Of a stretch of 64,000 nt of DNA, positions 1 to 8,374 are shown piece by piece. Where the stretch lies: NCBI GenBank assembly GCA_910577015.1, contig CAJTKU010000002.1:124001-188000 (forward strand), given 5' to 3'. A program made the position numbers and the translations under genes. The notes under the pieces were generated by a model. That model was not told the DNA's origin, searched no databases, and saw only the letters and a list, made by a program, of their open reading frames with translations. How positions within the stretch are numbered: position 1 is the first letter of the stretch; every line of letters starts with the position of its first letter. This DNA is from an uncultured Lachnospiraceae bacterium (GTDB lineage: Bacteria; Bacillota; Clostridia; Lachnospirales; Lachnospiraceae).

Positions 1-2
1 TT

Positions 3-752
3 GGCGGGTTGTGGATGAAGGGGGCGGAAATGCTGTTTCTGCTTAGCGGCGGCTTGACTGCCGCCTATATGGCAAAGCTGTATATCGTTGTATTCTGGGA
101 GAAAAATAAGGATGGCGCATTGCAGGCGTCATATGAGGAAAAGAAAACATATATGGATGGTCTAAGCGCCTTTTTACTTACAATAACAGCTGTTTTTATT
201 CCGACAATCGGTATTGGGGGTGGTATTATGTTAAAAACCTTTAACATGGAGAGTCTGTCCGGCGCATTTTTCTCCCTTGCCGCAGGCGCTGCCGTATATC
301 TTCTGGCAGTAAGGAAAGGTATGATGAAAAATGGGGAATACGTGGACAGGTGGCTGCCAAAATGGGATTTGGAAAACAGGGTATACCGGCCCTTGTTAAA
401 GGGAATTGTATTTGGCCTGTGCGTCATTTTAAGGCTGCTTGACCGGCTGCCCGATTATATTGTAGTGGGCTTGAGAAAGACTGTATACAGGGATGCGCCC
501 CTTTCCCATGAACTGGAGGAGGGCAATGTTTTTACCCACGCGGCCGGTGTGCTGTTAGACGGCGTCAAAAAGGCTTTGAACCGTACTGTCTGCAGGAAAA
601 GGCCTATTGAGGTTTCTTTTGAACACCGTTTGGCAATGCTCGAAAAGGAGCAGAGCGAAAACAATGTCATGATTGGCAGAAGCTTGTCGTTTGGCCTGCT
701 GTTATTTTGCCTTGGCCTGTTGTTCACCCTGCTTTATATGCTTTTATCCTGA
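3..752 (+). CDS. NuoL/HyfB-type proton-translocating membrane subunit, C-terminal part
   Basis: The reading frame is open at the left edge, so only the last 249 residues are visible. The protein is hydrophobic with several membrane segments (roughly residues 10-30, 52-75, 85-100, 130-150 and the last 20). The stretch LSGGLTAAYMAKL followed by VVFWE resembles the end of the conserved core of complex I subunit L and its relatives in Ech/Hyf hydrogenases and Mrp antiporters. Such subunits sit in the cytoplasmic membrane and move H+ or Na+. Which complex it belongs to cannot be decided because the upstream genes are outside the window. Confidence 0.65.
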   Translation, partial: GGLWMKGAEMLFLLSGGLTAAYMAKLYIVVFWEKNKDGALQASYEEKKTYMDGLSAFLLTITAVFIPTIGIGGGIMLKTFNMESLSGAFFSLAAGAAVYLLAVRKGMMKNGEYVDRWLPKWDLENRVYRPLLKGIVFGLCVILRLLDRLPDYIVVGLRKTVYRDAPLSHELEEGNVFTHAAGVLLDGVKKALNRTVCRKRPIEVSFEHRLAMLEKEQSENNVMIGRSLSFGLLLFCLGLLFTLLYMLLS

Positions 753-799
753 AAATATTAATGACGGAAAAACAGTCAAATTTAATAAAAAACGCCTTT

Positions 800-833
800 A
801 AAATGCAAGTGATAAGATGCTAACTTGCATTTT
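800..833 (+). terminator. Hairpin after the proton-translocating subunit gene
   Basis: An 11-bp perfect stem (800-810 with 823-833) with a 12-nt loop ends in TTTT. It lies 48 nt after the stop codon. The T-run is short, so termination is plausible but not certain. Confidence 0.45.
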
Positions 834-921
834 GATAAAAAACGGTTGGTTGTAAAATAAAAAAATAGTACAGCAAATGCCAAGTAGATAAGGACTCGCC
901 CATGACAAAAGCATAAAAATT

Positions 922-963
922 AAAACAGGATATAAATATCGCAAGATATTTATATCCTGTTTT
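922..963 (-). terminator. pyrG terminator, possibly bidirectional
   Basis: A perfect 19-bp stem (922-940 with 945-963) carries a 4-nt loop. It starts with AAAA and ends with TTTT, so it has a T-tract on both strands. It lies 17 nt past the pyrG stop codon, and it could also stop transcripts from the left. Confidence 0.8.
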
Positions 964-979
964 TGGTAAAATATTCCAT

Positions 980-2587
980 TTATTGGTTCTTATATTGCAA
1001 AGCGGCAGAGACAAGACCCTTAAATAAAGGATGAGGTCTGTTAGGCCTGGACTTTAACTCGGGATGCGCCTGTGTGGCAATGAAATAGGGATGCTCTTTT
1101 AACTCACACATTTCCACGATGCGGTTATCGGGTGATGTGCCGGAGAGCAGCATGCCGTGTTCTGTCAGGGCAGAGCGGTAGGCATTGTTGACTTCATAGC
1201 GGTGCCTGTGGCGTTCCGAAATCAGGCTTTCCCCATAAAGCCTTCTGGCAAGGGAGCCTTCTGCAAGTACGCAGGGATATGCGCCAAGGCGAAGGGTGCC
1301 GCCGATATTCTCCACGCCGTTCTGGTCCGGCATCAGCGCGATGACGGGATGGGGAGTATCAGGCTCCATTTCCGAACTGTGCGCTCCGGCAAGACCTAAA
1401 ACATTGCGGGCGTATTCCACGATGGTAAGCTGCATCCCCAGACAAATGCCAAGGAAAGGAATCTGTCCGGCTCTTGCATGGCTGATGGCATGAATCATGC
1501 CTTCAATCCCGCGCTGCCCGAAGCCGCCGGGCACCAGAATGCCCTGCACATCCGAAAACAGAGTATCGGTGTTTTCGGGCGTCACCGTCTCGGAATCAAT
1601 CCATTTTATGTTAACGGTGGCATGACTGGCAATACCGCCGTGTTTTAAGGCTTCCACCACACTGATGTAAGCGTCGTGAAGCTGGGTATATTTTCCCACC
1701 AGCGCAATGGTAACGGAATCGGTGGGGTGTTTTAAGTCGTCCACCATCTTTTCCCAGTCCTTTAAATCCGGTTCGGGACAGGGAAGATGCAGGCATTCGC
1801 ATGCCACCTGCGCCAGATGCTCTTTTTCCATGGCAAGGGGCGCCTCATACAGATATGCGACATCCAGATTTTGCAGCACATGCTTTTCGGGGACATTGCA
1901 AAAGAGGGCAATTTTTTCTTTGATGCTTTTATCAAGGGGGTGTTCGCTTCTGCATACCAGAATATCCGGCCAGATGCCCATGCCCTGTAAGTCTTTTACG
2001 CTTGCCTGGGTGGGCTTTGTTTTTAATTCCTGGGAAGCATTTAGGTACGGAATCAGTGTGACATGAATCAAAATGGCATTTTCATGCCCGACTTCATGCT
2101 GGAACTGACGAATGGATTCTAAAAAAGGCTGGCTTTCAATGTCACCCACGGTGCCTCCCACCTCAATGATGGCAATACGTGTTTCTTTGTCTGTGTTATT
2201 CCGGTAAAACCGGCTTTTGATTTCATTGGTAATATGGGGAATAACCTGCACGGTGCCGCCGCCATAGTCGCCGCGGCGTTCTTTCTGCAATACGTTCCAG
2301 TATACTTTTCCCGTGGTGACGTTGGAGTTTTTGTCCAGGTTTTCATCAATAAAACGTTCGTAGTGGCCAAGGTCCAAATCCGTTTCCGTGCCGTCGTCGG
2401 TGACAAAAACCTCCCCGTGCTGGATGGGATTCATAGTGCCGGGGTCAATATTGATGTAGGGGTCAAACTTCTGCATGGTTACTTTATAACCCCGCGCCTT
2501 TAGCAAACGACCCAAGGACGCCGCCGTGATGCCCTTTCCAAGCCCGGATACCACGCCGCCTGTCACAAATACATATTTTACTGGCAT
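980..2587 (-). CDS. pyrG: CTP synthase
   Basis: This 535-residue protein has the normal CTP synthase length and makes CTP from UTP, ATP and glutamine in the cytosol. The N-terminal amidoligase half has the P-loop-like stretch VTGGVVSGLGKG near residue 10. The C-terminal class I glutamine amidotransferase half shows PGGFGQRG, the nucleophile motif GICLGMQ and the late QAHPEL motif. ATG is preceded by GGGGAGG at about the right distance. The gene stands alone, with its own promoter and an intrinsic-terminator hairpin in the leader, which suggests attenuation control as known for pyrG in Bacillus. Confidence 0.97.
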   Translation of the reverse strand: MPVKYVFVTGGVVSGLGKGITAASLGRLLKARGYKVTMQKFDPYINIDPGTMNPIQHGEVFVTDDGTETDLDLGHYERFIDENLDKNSNVTTGKVYWNVLQKERRGDYGGGTVQVIPHITNEIKSRFYRNNTDKETRIAIIEVGGTVGDIESQPFLESIRQFQHEVGHENAILIHVTLIPYLNASQELKTKPTQASVKDLQGMGIWPDILVCRSEHPLDKSIKEKIALFCNVPEKHVLQNLDVAYLYEAPLAMEKEHLAQVACECLHLPCPEPDLKDWEKMVDDLKHPTDSVTIALVGKYTQLHDAYISVVEALKHGGIASHATVNIKWIDSETVTPENTDTLFSDVQGILVPGGFGQRGIEGMIHAISHARAGQIPFLGICLGMQLTIVEYARNVLGLAGAHSSEMEPDTPHPVIALMPDQNGVENIGGTLRLGAYPCVLAEGSLARRLYGESLISERHRHRYEVNNAYRSALTEHGMLLSGTSPDNRIVEMCELKEHPYFIATQAHPELKSRPNRPHPLFKGLVSAALQYKNQ

Positions 2588-2640
2588 AAAAATACCTCCC
2601 CGTTTTCTGGTTGCAAAAGAGTTTTGCTAATGTTTTTAAA

Positions 2641-2673
2641 ATAAAAAAAGGCGCTAAAAATACTTTTAGCGCC
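2641..2673 (-). terminator. Attenuator-like terminator in the pyrG leader
   Basis: On the minus strand a perfect 10-bp stem GGCGCTAAAA/TTTTAGCGCC with a 4-nt loop (2650-2673) is followed directly by seven T residues. It lies between the pyrG promoter and the pyrG start, so most transcripts would end here unless termination is prevented. Confidence 0.75.
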
Positions 2674-2691
2674 CTTGCTTTAACAAAAAGG

Positions 2692-2720
2692 ATTTTATCA
2701 TTGGATGGAAAAATTGTCAA
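2692..2720 (-). promoter_or_regulatory. pyrG sigma-A promoter
   Basis: On the minus strand the -35 box TTGACA (2715-2720) and -10 box TAAAAT (2692-2697) are separated by exactly 17 nt. Transcription would start near 2685, about 15 nt before the leader hairpin. Confidence 0.8.
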
Positions 2721-2789
2721 GTGTGGAAGTATCCCGCTTCCTCTTCAAACCATTAACGAAGTCCCCCGATAAATCTGCATTTGATTCCA

Positions 2790-3296
2790 TCATCCAATGG
2801 TTTTCCCGTAATATTCCACATCGATTGCCGTTCCATCAGGATAATATTCCTTACCGGATTTGATATATTCGGTAAATCCGTAGTGCGCATATATCTCTTT
2901 GTTTTTCTCTTCGGCAGGTTCTACGCCAATTGTAGCTTTTGTAAACCCCTTTTGCCGCAAATCATCAATCATAAAATGGAATAACCTTGAAAAGTAACCC
3001 TTTCCCTGAAACCTGCTAACCGTGCGGAAAGCAGACAGATAAACTGTATGGCTGTCAACTAAACCGGCGCTGTTTTGCACAGCCTTGGGGTGGAGCATTG
3101 CAGTTGCTTCGCAAATTATGTTTCCCTCAAGTATCCCATAATAAGGGATGGTATAACCCTGCCTATAATTTTCCATGCTCTGTTTCTTCCATACTATCCA
3201 GTTCTCTTTATCCTTTTCGTGGTGGGAAATTTCATATTCCCATTTTATTTCTATTTCTTGAGGAGAAGCTATTTTACATATAAAAGATTCAGCCAT
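2790..3296 (-). CDS. GNAT family N-acetyltransferase
   Basis: This 168-residue protein has the single GNAT domain layout. The acetyl-CoA binding stretch RFQGKGYFSRLFHF near residue 115 matches the R/Q-x-x-G-x-G/A loop. It is followed by a helix, then a beta strand (TIGVEP) and the usual Tyr-rich C-terminal part (AHYGFTEY). Such enzymes transfer acetyl from acetyl-CoA to an amine; the substrate cannot be inferred. ATG is preceded by GGAGG. A TATACT-like -10 lies about 50 nt upstream. It is a single-gene unit pointing away from the next gene. Confidence 0.8.
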   Translation of the reverse strand: MAESFICKIASPQEIEIKWEYEISHHEKDKENWIVWKKQSMENYRQGYTIPYYGILEGNIICEATAMLHPKAVQNSAGLVDSHTVYLSAFRTVSRFQGKGYFSRLFHFMIDDLRQKGFTKATIGVEPAEEKNKEIYAHYGFTEYIKSGKEYYPDGTAIDVEYYGKTIG

Positions 3297-3566
3297 TCGT
3301 TACCTCCATTCCTCAGCGCAAAAGCGCAGATTTAATGCTCTGAGTATATCATAGCCAATTTTTAGTATCAATCCCATTTTTTGAGCGTGCCTATGTTTCC
3401 TTGCAGGTATATTTTTCCTGTAGTTTCTTTTCAAGGATTCTGTAGATGAGCAGAATTTTCTCTTATTCAACTGTTAAACAATCGGAAATTTCATAAAACA
3501 TTTTTTGTATTCGCATAGATAAATGCGACTTAATGTGGTAAAATTAAAAGGAAAAGAGGTGTCAAT

Positions 3567-4112
3567 ATGATTAACATCTTAATAGATGAATTTACTCCCT
3601 GTCTAAAAGATGCACGAACAGGAGAACTTGTTCAGACAGAAGTAATTCGTATAAAGAGAAAGTCATTCCTGAAAAAATATAATAAAAAGAATGGATGGTA
3701 CACAAACTGGGAATCCCTTGCAGATGAAAATGAAATCTATGCTTTAGTAGTCGAGGGTTCCGTTGATATTCAGGGGTTGGTTGCCGTAACCCGCAATGAC
3801 GACATGCAGGCGTTGTATATCAGTTGGATGTGTGCCAGCCCTGACAATAATAAGCAGATTACCGATGATGTAAAATATCTTGGTGTCGGAGGCCATTTAT
3901 TTGCAATTGCAGCCCATAAATCCGTAAGTTTTGGATATGATGGCTATATGTATGGTTTCGCCGCCGATAAGGATTTGCTGGAACATTACGTCAGGACATT
4001 TCATGGAGAAGTAATTGCCATCCTGCACCCTTACCAGTTTGCAATCGGCGAACAGGCTGCAAGAGAGATTATGGAGGTGTATGATTATGAATGGACAGAT
4101 GAAGAGATATAA
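3567..4112 (+). CDS. GNAT-like protein of unknown substrate
   Basis: This 181-residue protein is not confidently recognised. The middle has the pattern YLGVGGHLFAIAAHKS, which looks like a GNAT acetyl-CoA loop and following helix, and the later YGFAADKDLLEHY fits the GNAT motif B region. The N-terminal part (VIRIKRKSFL, GWYTNWESL) is typical of small accessory-gene proteins. AGAGGTG precedes the ATG, and TGGTAAAAT at 3536-3544 is a likely extended -10 promoter. Its end overlaps the start of the next small gene by 32 nt in another frame, so the two are probably translationally coupled. Confidence 0.6.
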   Translation: MINILIDEFTPCLKDARTGELVQTEVIRIKRKSFLKKYNKKNGWYTNWESLADENEIYALVVEGSVDIQGLVAVTRNDDMQALYISWMCASPDNNKQITDDVKYLGVGGHLFAIAAHKSVSFGYDGYMYGFAADKDLLEHYVRTFHGEVIAILHPYQFAIGEQAAREIMEVYDYEWTDEEI

Positions 4113-4266
4113 GGAAAGCCTCGCAAAAACGCCTGAACCAATCCTGTTAAGCCAATGTCCGAAGGTCAAGCTGGATTTGAGAGGGCTGATGCAATACGCA
4201 AAAGAAAAGGGAGTAAAAGTAATAGAATTAACCGAAAAGGAGAAAGCGGCATTCATTAAAGAATAA
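4081..4266 (+). CDS. Small basic protein coupled to the GNAT-like gene
   Basis: This 61-residue protein starts at ATG 4081, five nt or so after a strong GGAGG inside the end of the upstream gene. A longer reading of the frame lacks a comparable site. It is Lys-rich with a probable helix (LRGLMQYAKEKGVKV) and has no membrane segment or signal peptide. Function is unknown. The tight overlap suggests it works with the GNAT-like protein, for instance as a partner or antidote, but nothing in the sequence proves that. Confidence 0.6.
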   Translation: MIMNGQMKRYKESLAKTPEPILLSQCPKVKLDLRGLMQYAKEKGVKVIELTEKEKAAFIKE

Positions 4267-4306
4267 AACACAAAATCCACCCTAGATGGGAGTGTCTGGA
4301 ATTTCC

Positions 4307-4533
4307 GAAATTTGTATGGGCGGCGGTGGCGTTGTATTTAATTCCATAAAGGACCGTGTAAAAACGCCAAATTCCAATGAAAATGCCGTGTTTCAGGCAT
4401 TTTCCGGCGTAAAACTTAGTACTTCTTCGCGAAATGCCCTTTGGCATGAGCTTTAGAAGTACTTTTTACGTTTCCGAGCGGGAGCGCGTCCTGTTGGAAC
4501 AAATATAACGCCATCGCCGCCCATGCAAATTTC
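4307..4533 (+). repeat. Palindromic element, copy A
   Basis: This 227-bp element has 33-nt outer arms (4307-4339 and 4501-4533). They match 30 of 33 positions as an inverted repeat, and the three differences form G-U pairs on the plus strand. Inside lie the core ATTCCATAAAGGACCG then TGTAAAAAC (4341-4365), its partner GCGTCCTGTTGGAAC, and nested hairpins including AGTACTTCT/AGAAGTACT. Cores match copies B and C, while the outer arms differ. It fills most of the gap between the 61-residue gene and the DUF1846 gene. No transposase is present. Confidence 0.85.
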
Positions 4534-4586
4534 ATTAAAATATCTTGCAATTTAGAAAAATTTGATATTTCTTCATTCCTTTTTTA

Positions 4587-4595
4587 TGGTATAAT
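4587..4595 (+). promoter_or_regulatory. Extended -10 promoter for the DUF1846-ftsH unit
   Basis: TG-G-TATAAT forms a consensus extended -10 (4587-4595). No good -35 is seen at 17 nt, as is common for extended -10 promoters. The start point would be near 4602, about 48 nt before the chosen ATG. Confidence 0.65.
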
Positions 4596-4649
4596 ATACC
4601 TTGTTATGTTAAAATGGGAAACGTTAATACAAAAGGAAAAGAAAAAGCC

Positions 4650-6122
4650 ATGAAGACAGGATTTGATAACGAAAAATATTTACAGATGCAGTCGGAGCAT
4701 ATTGAGGAAAGAATTAATAAGTTTGGGGACAAACTATATCTTGAGTTCGGAGGCAAGCTGTTTGATGATTTTCATGCGTCAAGGGTACTGCCGGGCTTTG
4801 AGCCGGACAGTAAGCTGCGCATGTTAATGAAACTTTCTGACAGGGCGGAGATTGTCATTGTCATCAATGCTGCGGACATTGAAAAAAATAAGATTCGCGC
4901 TGACTTAGGAATTACTTACGATGAAGACGTACAGCGCCTGATGCAGGAGTTTGAAGGCAGGGGGCTGTATGTGGGGAGTGTGGTGATGACGCATTATGCA
5001 GGGCAGATGCGCGCCGCAGACTTTAAGGAAAGACTGGAAAAAAGAAATGTCAGGGTGTATCTTCATTATTCCATAGAAGGTTACCCGTCCAATATCCCCC
5101 TCATTGTCAGTGATGACGGTTTTGGAAAAAATGAGTATATCGAAACGACAAGGCCGCTGGTGGTCGTGACGGCGCCGGGGCCGGGGAGCGGAAAGATGGC
5201 AACCTGCCTTTCCCAGCTTTACCATGACAATAAAAGGGGCATCAAAGCGGGCTATGCCAAATATGAGACTTTTCCTATCTGGAACATCCCGTTGAAGCAC
5301 CCCATCAATCTTGCTTACGAAGCGGCAACCGCCGATTTGAATGACGTCAACATGATTGACCCTTTCCATCTGGAGGCGTACGGGGAAACTACGGTTAATT
5401 ACAACAGGGATATCGAGATTTTCCCGGTTCTGAATGCTATTTTTGAAGGGATTTACGGGGAAAATCCGTATAAGTCCCCCACGGACATGGGCGTTAATAT
5501 GGCTGGCAACTGCATTGTGGACGACGAGGCGTGCAGGGAGGCTTCCCACATGGAGATTATCCGCCGCTATTATACGGCGCTCAATGACGTTATCAAGGGA
5601 AAAGCAAAAGAGAATGAAGTATACAAGATAGAACTCCTGATGAAACAGGCGAAAATATCCACAGATGACAGGAGGGTTACGGTTGCGGCAAAGGAGCGGG
5701 AGGAAGCGCTTCATGTTCCGACGGCGGCAATAGAGCTTTCGGACGGAACCATCATCACGTCAAAGACGTCGGATTTGCTGGGGGCGTCGGCGGCTCTGCT
5801 CTTAAACGCGTTAAAGTATCTTGGGGAGGTGGAACATGATATCCATCTGATTTCACCGGAAGCGATTGAGCCGATTCAGGAATTGAAGACAAAATATCTT
5901 GGAGGGAAAAATCCCCGTCTTCACACGGATGAAGTGCTGATTGCCCTTTCCATCTCCGCATTAAATGATAAAAATGCACGGAAGGCGCTGGAGCAGCTTC
6001 CGAAGCTGAAGGGGTGTCAGGTGCATACTTCGGTGATGCTCTCCGATGTAGATATCAAAACATTTAAAAAGCTGGGCGTGGATTTGACCAGCGAACCCAT
6101 TATAAAAGGAAAGAGAAATTAA
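4650..6122 (+). CDS. DUF1846 (UPF0371) family protein
   Basis: This 490-residue protein matches the usual length of the DUF1846/UPF0371 family, whose biochemical role is not established. A nucleotide-binding-like loop GPGPGSGKMATCLSQ lies near residue 185. The preferred start is ATG 4650 (MKTGFDNEKY), after AAAGGAAAAG; an in-frame ATG at 4614 has almost no leader or ribosome binding site. There is no signal peptide or membrane segment, so it should be cytosolic. Its stop codon touches the ftsH start, so the two genes are one transcription unit. Confidence 0.85.
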   Translation: MKTGFDNEKYLQMQSEHIEERINKFGDKLYLEFGGKLFDDFHASRVLPGFEPDSKLRMLMKLSDRAEIVIVINAADIEKNKIRADLGITYDEDVQRLMQEFEGRGLYVGSVVMTHYAGQMRAADFKERLEKRNVRVYLHYSIEGYPSNIPLIVSDDGFGKNEYIETTRPLVVVTAPGPGSGKMATCLSQLYHDNKRGIKAGYAKYETFPIWNIPLKHPINLAYEAATADLNDVNMIDPFHLEAYGETTVNYNRDIEIFPVLNAIFEGIYGENPYKSPTDMGVNMAGNCIVDDEACREASHMEIIRRYYTALNDVIKGKAKENEVYKIELLMKQAKISTDDRRVTVAAKEREEALHVPTAAIELSDGTIITSKTSDLLGASAALLLNALKYLGEVEHDIHLISPEAIEPIQELKTKYLGGKNPRLHTDEVLIALSISALNDKNARKALEQLPKLKGCQVHTSVMLSDVDIKTFKKLGVDLTSEPIIKGKRN

Positions 6123-8327
6123 ATGAGTGAACAAAATTTGAATCAGTATGACAATGGGGACGGCTACAACAACAGTAACCGTGGAAACGGCCAGGGCGGC
6201 CCGAATCAGGGCGGCAACAATCAGGGAGGCTCGGGAAACCAGAATCCTAGAAAGGTGAATCTCCTGCTTTTGTTGGTTGCGGCATTGATTACACTGATGC
6301 TCACAAGTGTGTTTATGAAAACGGTAACCGGAAGTGAGACGGAAGAGATAAGCTACTCCCAGTTTATGGAGTGGGTGGAGGAAGGACGTGTTGAAGGCCA
6401 GCCAAACGCCAAGATTAAATGCGTCAAGTATGGTTCCGACCACATCAATATCGAACTGGTAAATGAGCAGTCTGAGCAGAAAAACCCGTTGTTTTACTAC
6501 TATGGGATGGGAAACAGGACTACCTATTACACAGCGATGGTAGAGGACGATACCCTTCCTGAGAGGCTGCGGGAGGCAGGAATTGAGGTATGGGGATATA
6601 TTCCCGACAATTCCGGCTTCATTATGGAAATTCTTTTGTATTATGTACTGCCGCTGGTACTTTTCTGGGTGCTTCTCAGCTTCCTGTTCCGGAAGATGAA
6701 TAAAGGCGGCGGCCCCATGGGAGTGGGAAAGAGCAATGCAAAGGTATATGTGCAGAAGGAAACCGGCATTACTTTTAAGGACGTGGCAGGCGAGGATGAG
6801 GCCAAGGAATCCCTGCAGGAGGTTGTGGATTTTCTGCACAATCCCGGAAAGTACTCCAAAATCGGCGCCAAGCTGCCGAAGGGCGCGTTATTGGTGGGCC
6901 CTCCCGGTACGGGTAAAACCCTGCTTGCCAAGGCTGTGGCAGGCGAGGCGGGCGTTCCCTTTTTCTCGCTGGCGGGTTCCGATTTCATAGAACTTTATGT
7001 AGGCGTGGGCGCTTCCCGCGTAAGGGATTTATTTAAGGAAGCGACGAAAAATGCGCCATGTATTATTTTTATTGATGAGATTGACGCCATCGGGCGGAGC
7101 CGTGATTCCAAATACGGCGGCGGAAATGAAGAAAGGGAGCAGACGTTGAACCAGCTCCTTTCGGAGATGGACGGTTTTGACACATCAAAAGGTATTTTGA
7201 TTCTGGGAGCGACAAACCGCCCCGAGATTCTGGATAAGGCGCTTTTGCGTCCGGGACGTTTTGACAGACGGATTATTGTGGATAAACCGGACCTCAAGGG
7301 ACGTGTGGAGATTTTAAAAGTACATGCAAAAGATGTCAAGATGGATGAAACGGTGGATTTTGACGCTATTGCCCTTGCGACCAGCGGCGCTGTCGGCGCC
7401 GACCTTGCCAATATGATAAACGAAGCCGCTATCAATGCGGTCAAGGACGGCAGGGAATATGTGTGCCAGAAGGATTTGTTTGACGCCGTGGAACAGGTGC
7501 TGGTGGGAAAAGAGAAAAAAGACCGTATCATGAGCAAAGAAGAAAGAAAGATTGTTTCCTATCATGAAGTCGGCCATGCGCTTGTCAGCGCGCTTCAGAA
7601 AAATTCGGAACCGGTACAGAAGATTACCATTGTACCCAGAACCATGGGGGCGCTGGGATATGTCATGCATGTGCCGGAGGAAGAAAAGTACCTGAATACA
7701 GAAGCGGAACTTCGTGATATGCTGGTAGGGCTTGTGGGAGGACGCGCTGCGGAAGAACTTGTTTTTGACACGGTGACGACGGGAGCGGCCAATGATATAG
7801 AAAAGGCAACCGGCATTGCCCGTGCGATGGTGACCCAGTACGGTATGAGCAAACGTTTTGGCCTGGTAGGGCTTTCCACTGTGGAGAGCAAGTACTTAGA
7901 GGGCCGTGACGTCATGAACTGCAGCGATAAGACCGCGGCAGAGGTGGATGCCGAAGTGGTGGAGATTTTGAAAGAAAGCTATGAAAAGGCCAAGGAGCTT
8001 CTCAGTGAAAACCGCGAACTGATGGATAAATTGGCGGCTTTCCTGATAGAAAAGGAAACCATCACCGGAAAAGAATTTATGGAAATTTTCCGCAGGGAAA
8101 AAGGACTTCCCGAACCGGAAGAGAAAGAAGAGAACGAACAAGAACAAAAGAAAGAACAAGAGAAAGAGCAGGAGATTGTCGTGCCTGAGGCTGTAAAGAT
8201 GCCGGAGCAGGTATCCGTGAAGGAAGAGGAAGCGCCTGTAAAAGAGCCTTCACCCGTGCATGAAGAGAGCGCCGGTGAAGAAAAAAAGCCTGAGGTAGGA
8301 GTATTTTCCAATCATCCGCTGGATTAA
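6123..8327 (+). CDS. ftsH: ATP-dependent zinc metalloprotease FtsH
   Basis: This 734-residue membrane protease degrades unneeded membrane and cytosolic proteins. Order: a Gly/Asn-rich cytosolic N-terminus (about 1-42), membrane helix (about 46-65), external domain, second helix (about 163-185), AAA module with Walker A GPPGTGKT near 259 and Walker B IIFIDEID, the second region of homology ending RPGRFDR, then the M41 peptidase with zinc motif HEVGH at about 481-485. A Glu/Lys/Gln-rich tail of about 80 residues follows, longer than in many homologues. ATG follows AAAGGAAAGAG and abuts the previous stop codon. The unit ends in a strong terminator. Confidence 0.97.
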   Translation: MSEQNLNQYDNGDGYNNSNRGNGQGGPNQGGNNQGGSGNQNPRKVNLLLLLVAALITLMLTSVFMKTVTGSETEEISYSQFMEWVEEGRVEGQPNAKIKCVKYGSDHINIELVNEQSEQKNPLFYYYGMGNRTTYYTAMVEDDTLPERLREAGIEVWGYIPDNSGFIMEILLYYVLPLVLFWVLLSFLFRKMNKGGGPMGVGKSNAKVYVQKETGITFKDVAGEDEAKESLQEVVDFLHNPGKYSKIGAKLPKGALLVGPPGTGKTLLAKAVAGEAGVPFFSLAGSDFIELYVGVGASRVRDLFKEATKNAPCIIFIDEIDAIGRSRDSKYGGGNEEREQTLNQLLSEMDGFDTSKGILILGATNRPEILDKALLRPGRFDRRIIVDKPDLKGRVEILKVHAKDVKMDETVDFDAIALATSGAVGADLANMINEAAINAVKDGREYVCQKDLFDAVEQVLVGKEKKDRIMSKEERKIVSYHEVGHALVSALQKNSEPVQKITIVPRTMGALGYVMHVPEEEKYLNTEAELRDMLVGLVGGRAAEELVFDTVTTGAANDIEKATGIARAMVTQYGMSKRFGLVGLSTVESKYLEGRDVMNCSDKTAAEVDAEVVEILKESYEKAKELLSENRELMDKLAAFLIEKETITGKEFMEIFRREKGLPEPEEKEENEQEQKKEQEKEQEIVVPEAVKMPEQVSVKEEEAPVKEPSPVHEESAGEEKKPEVGVFSNHPLD

Positions 8328-8330
8328 GTG

Positions 8331-8363
8331 AAAAAAGCCGTATCTGTCCGATACGGCTTTTTT
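8331..8363 (+). terminator. ftsH terminator
   Basis: A 14-bp perfect stem (8331-8344 with 8350-8363) with a 5-nt loop starts with AAAAAA and ends with TTTTTT. It lies a few nt after the ftsH stop and just before uvrC. Confidence 0.9.
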
Positions 8364-8374
8364 GGGGGCAGGGT

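Noticed and set aside
4256..4447. Short open frames inside the palindromic elements encoding FYTVLYGIK (also near 23002-23196 and 29758-29958) as small proteins
   Set aside because: They are translations of the conserved core and arms. The flanking residues change with the arms, there is no consistent start or ribosome binding site, and the pattern of change favours RNA pairing over codons.
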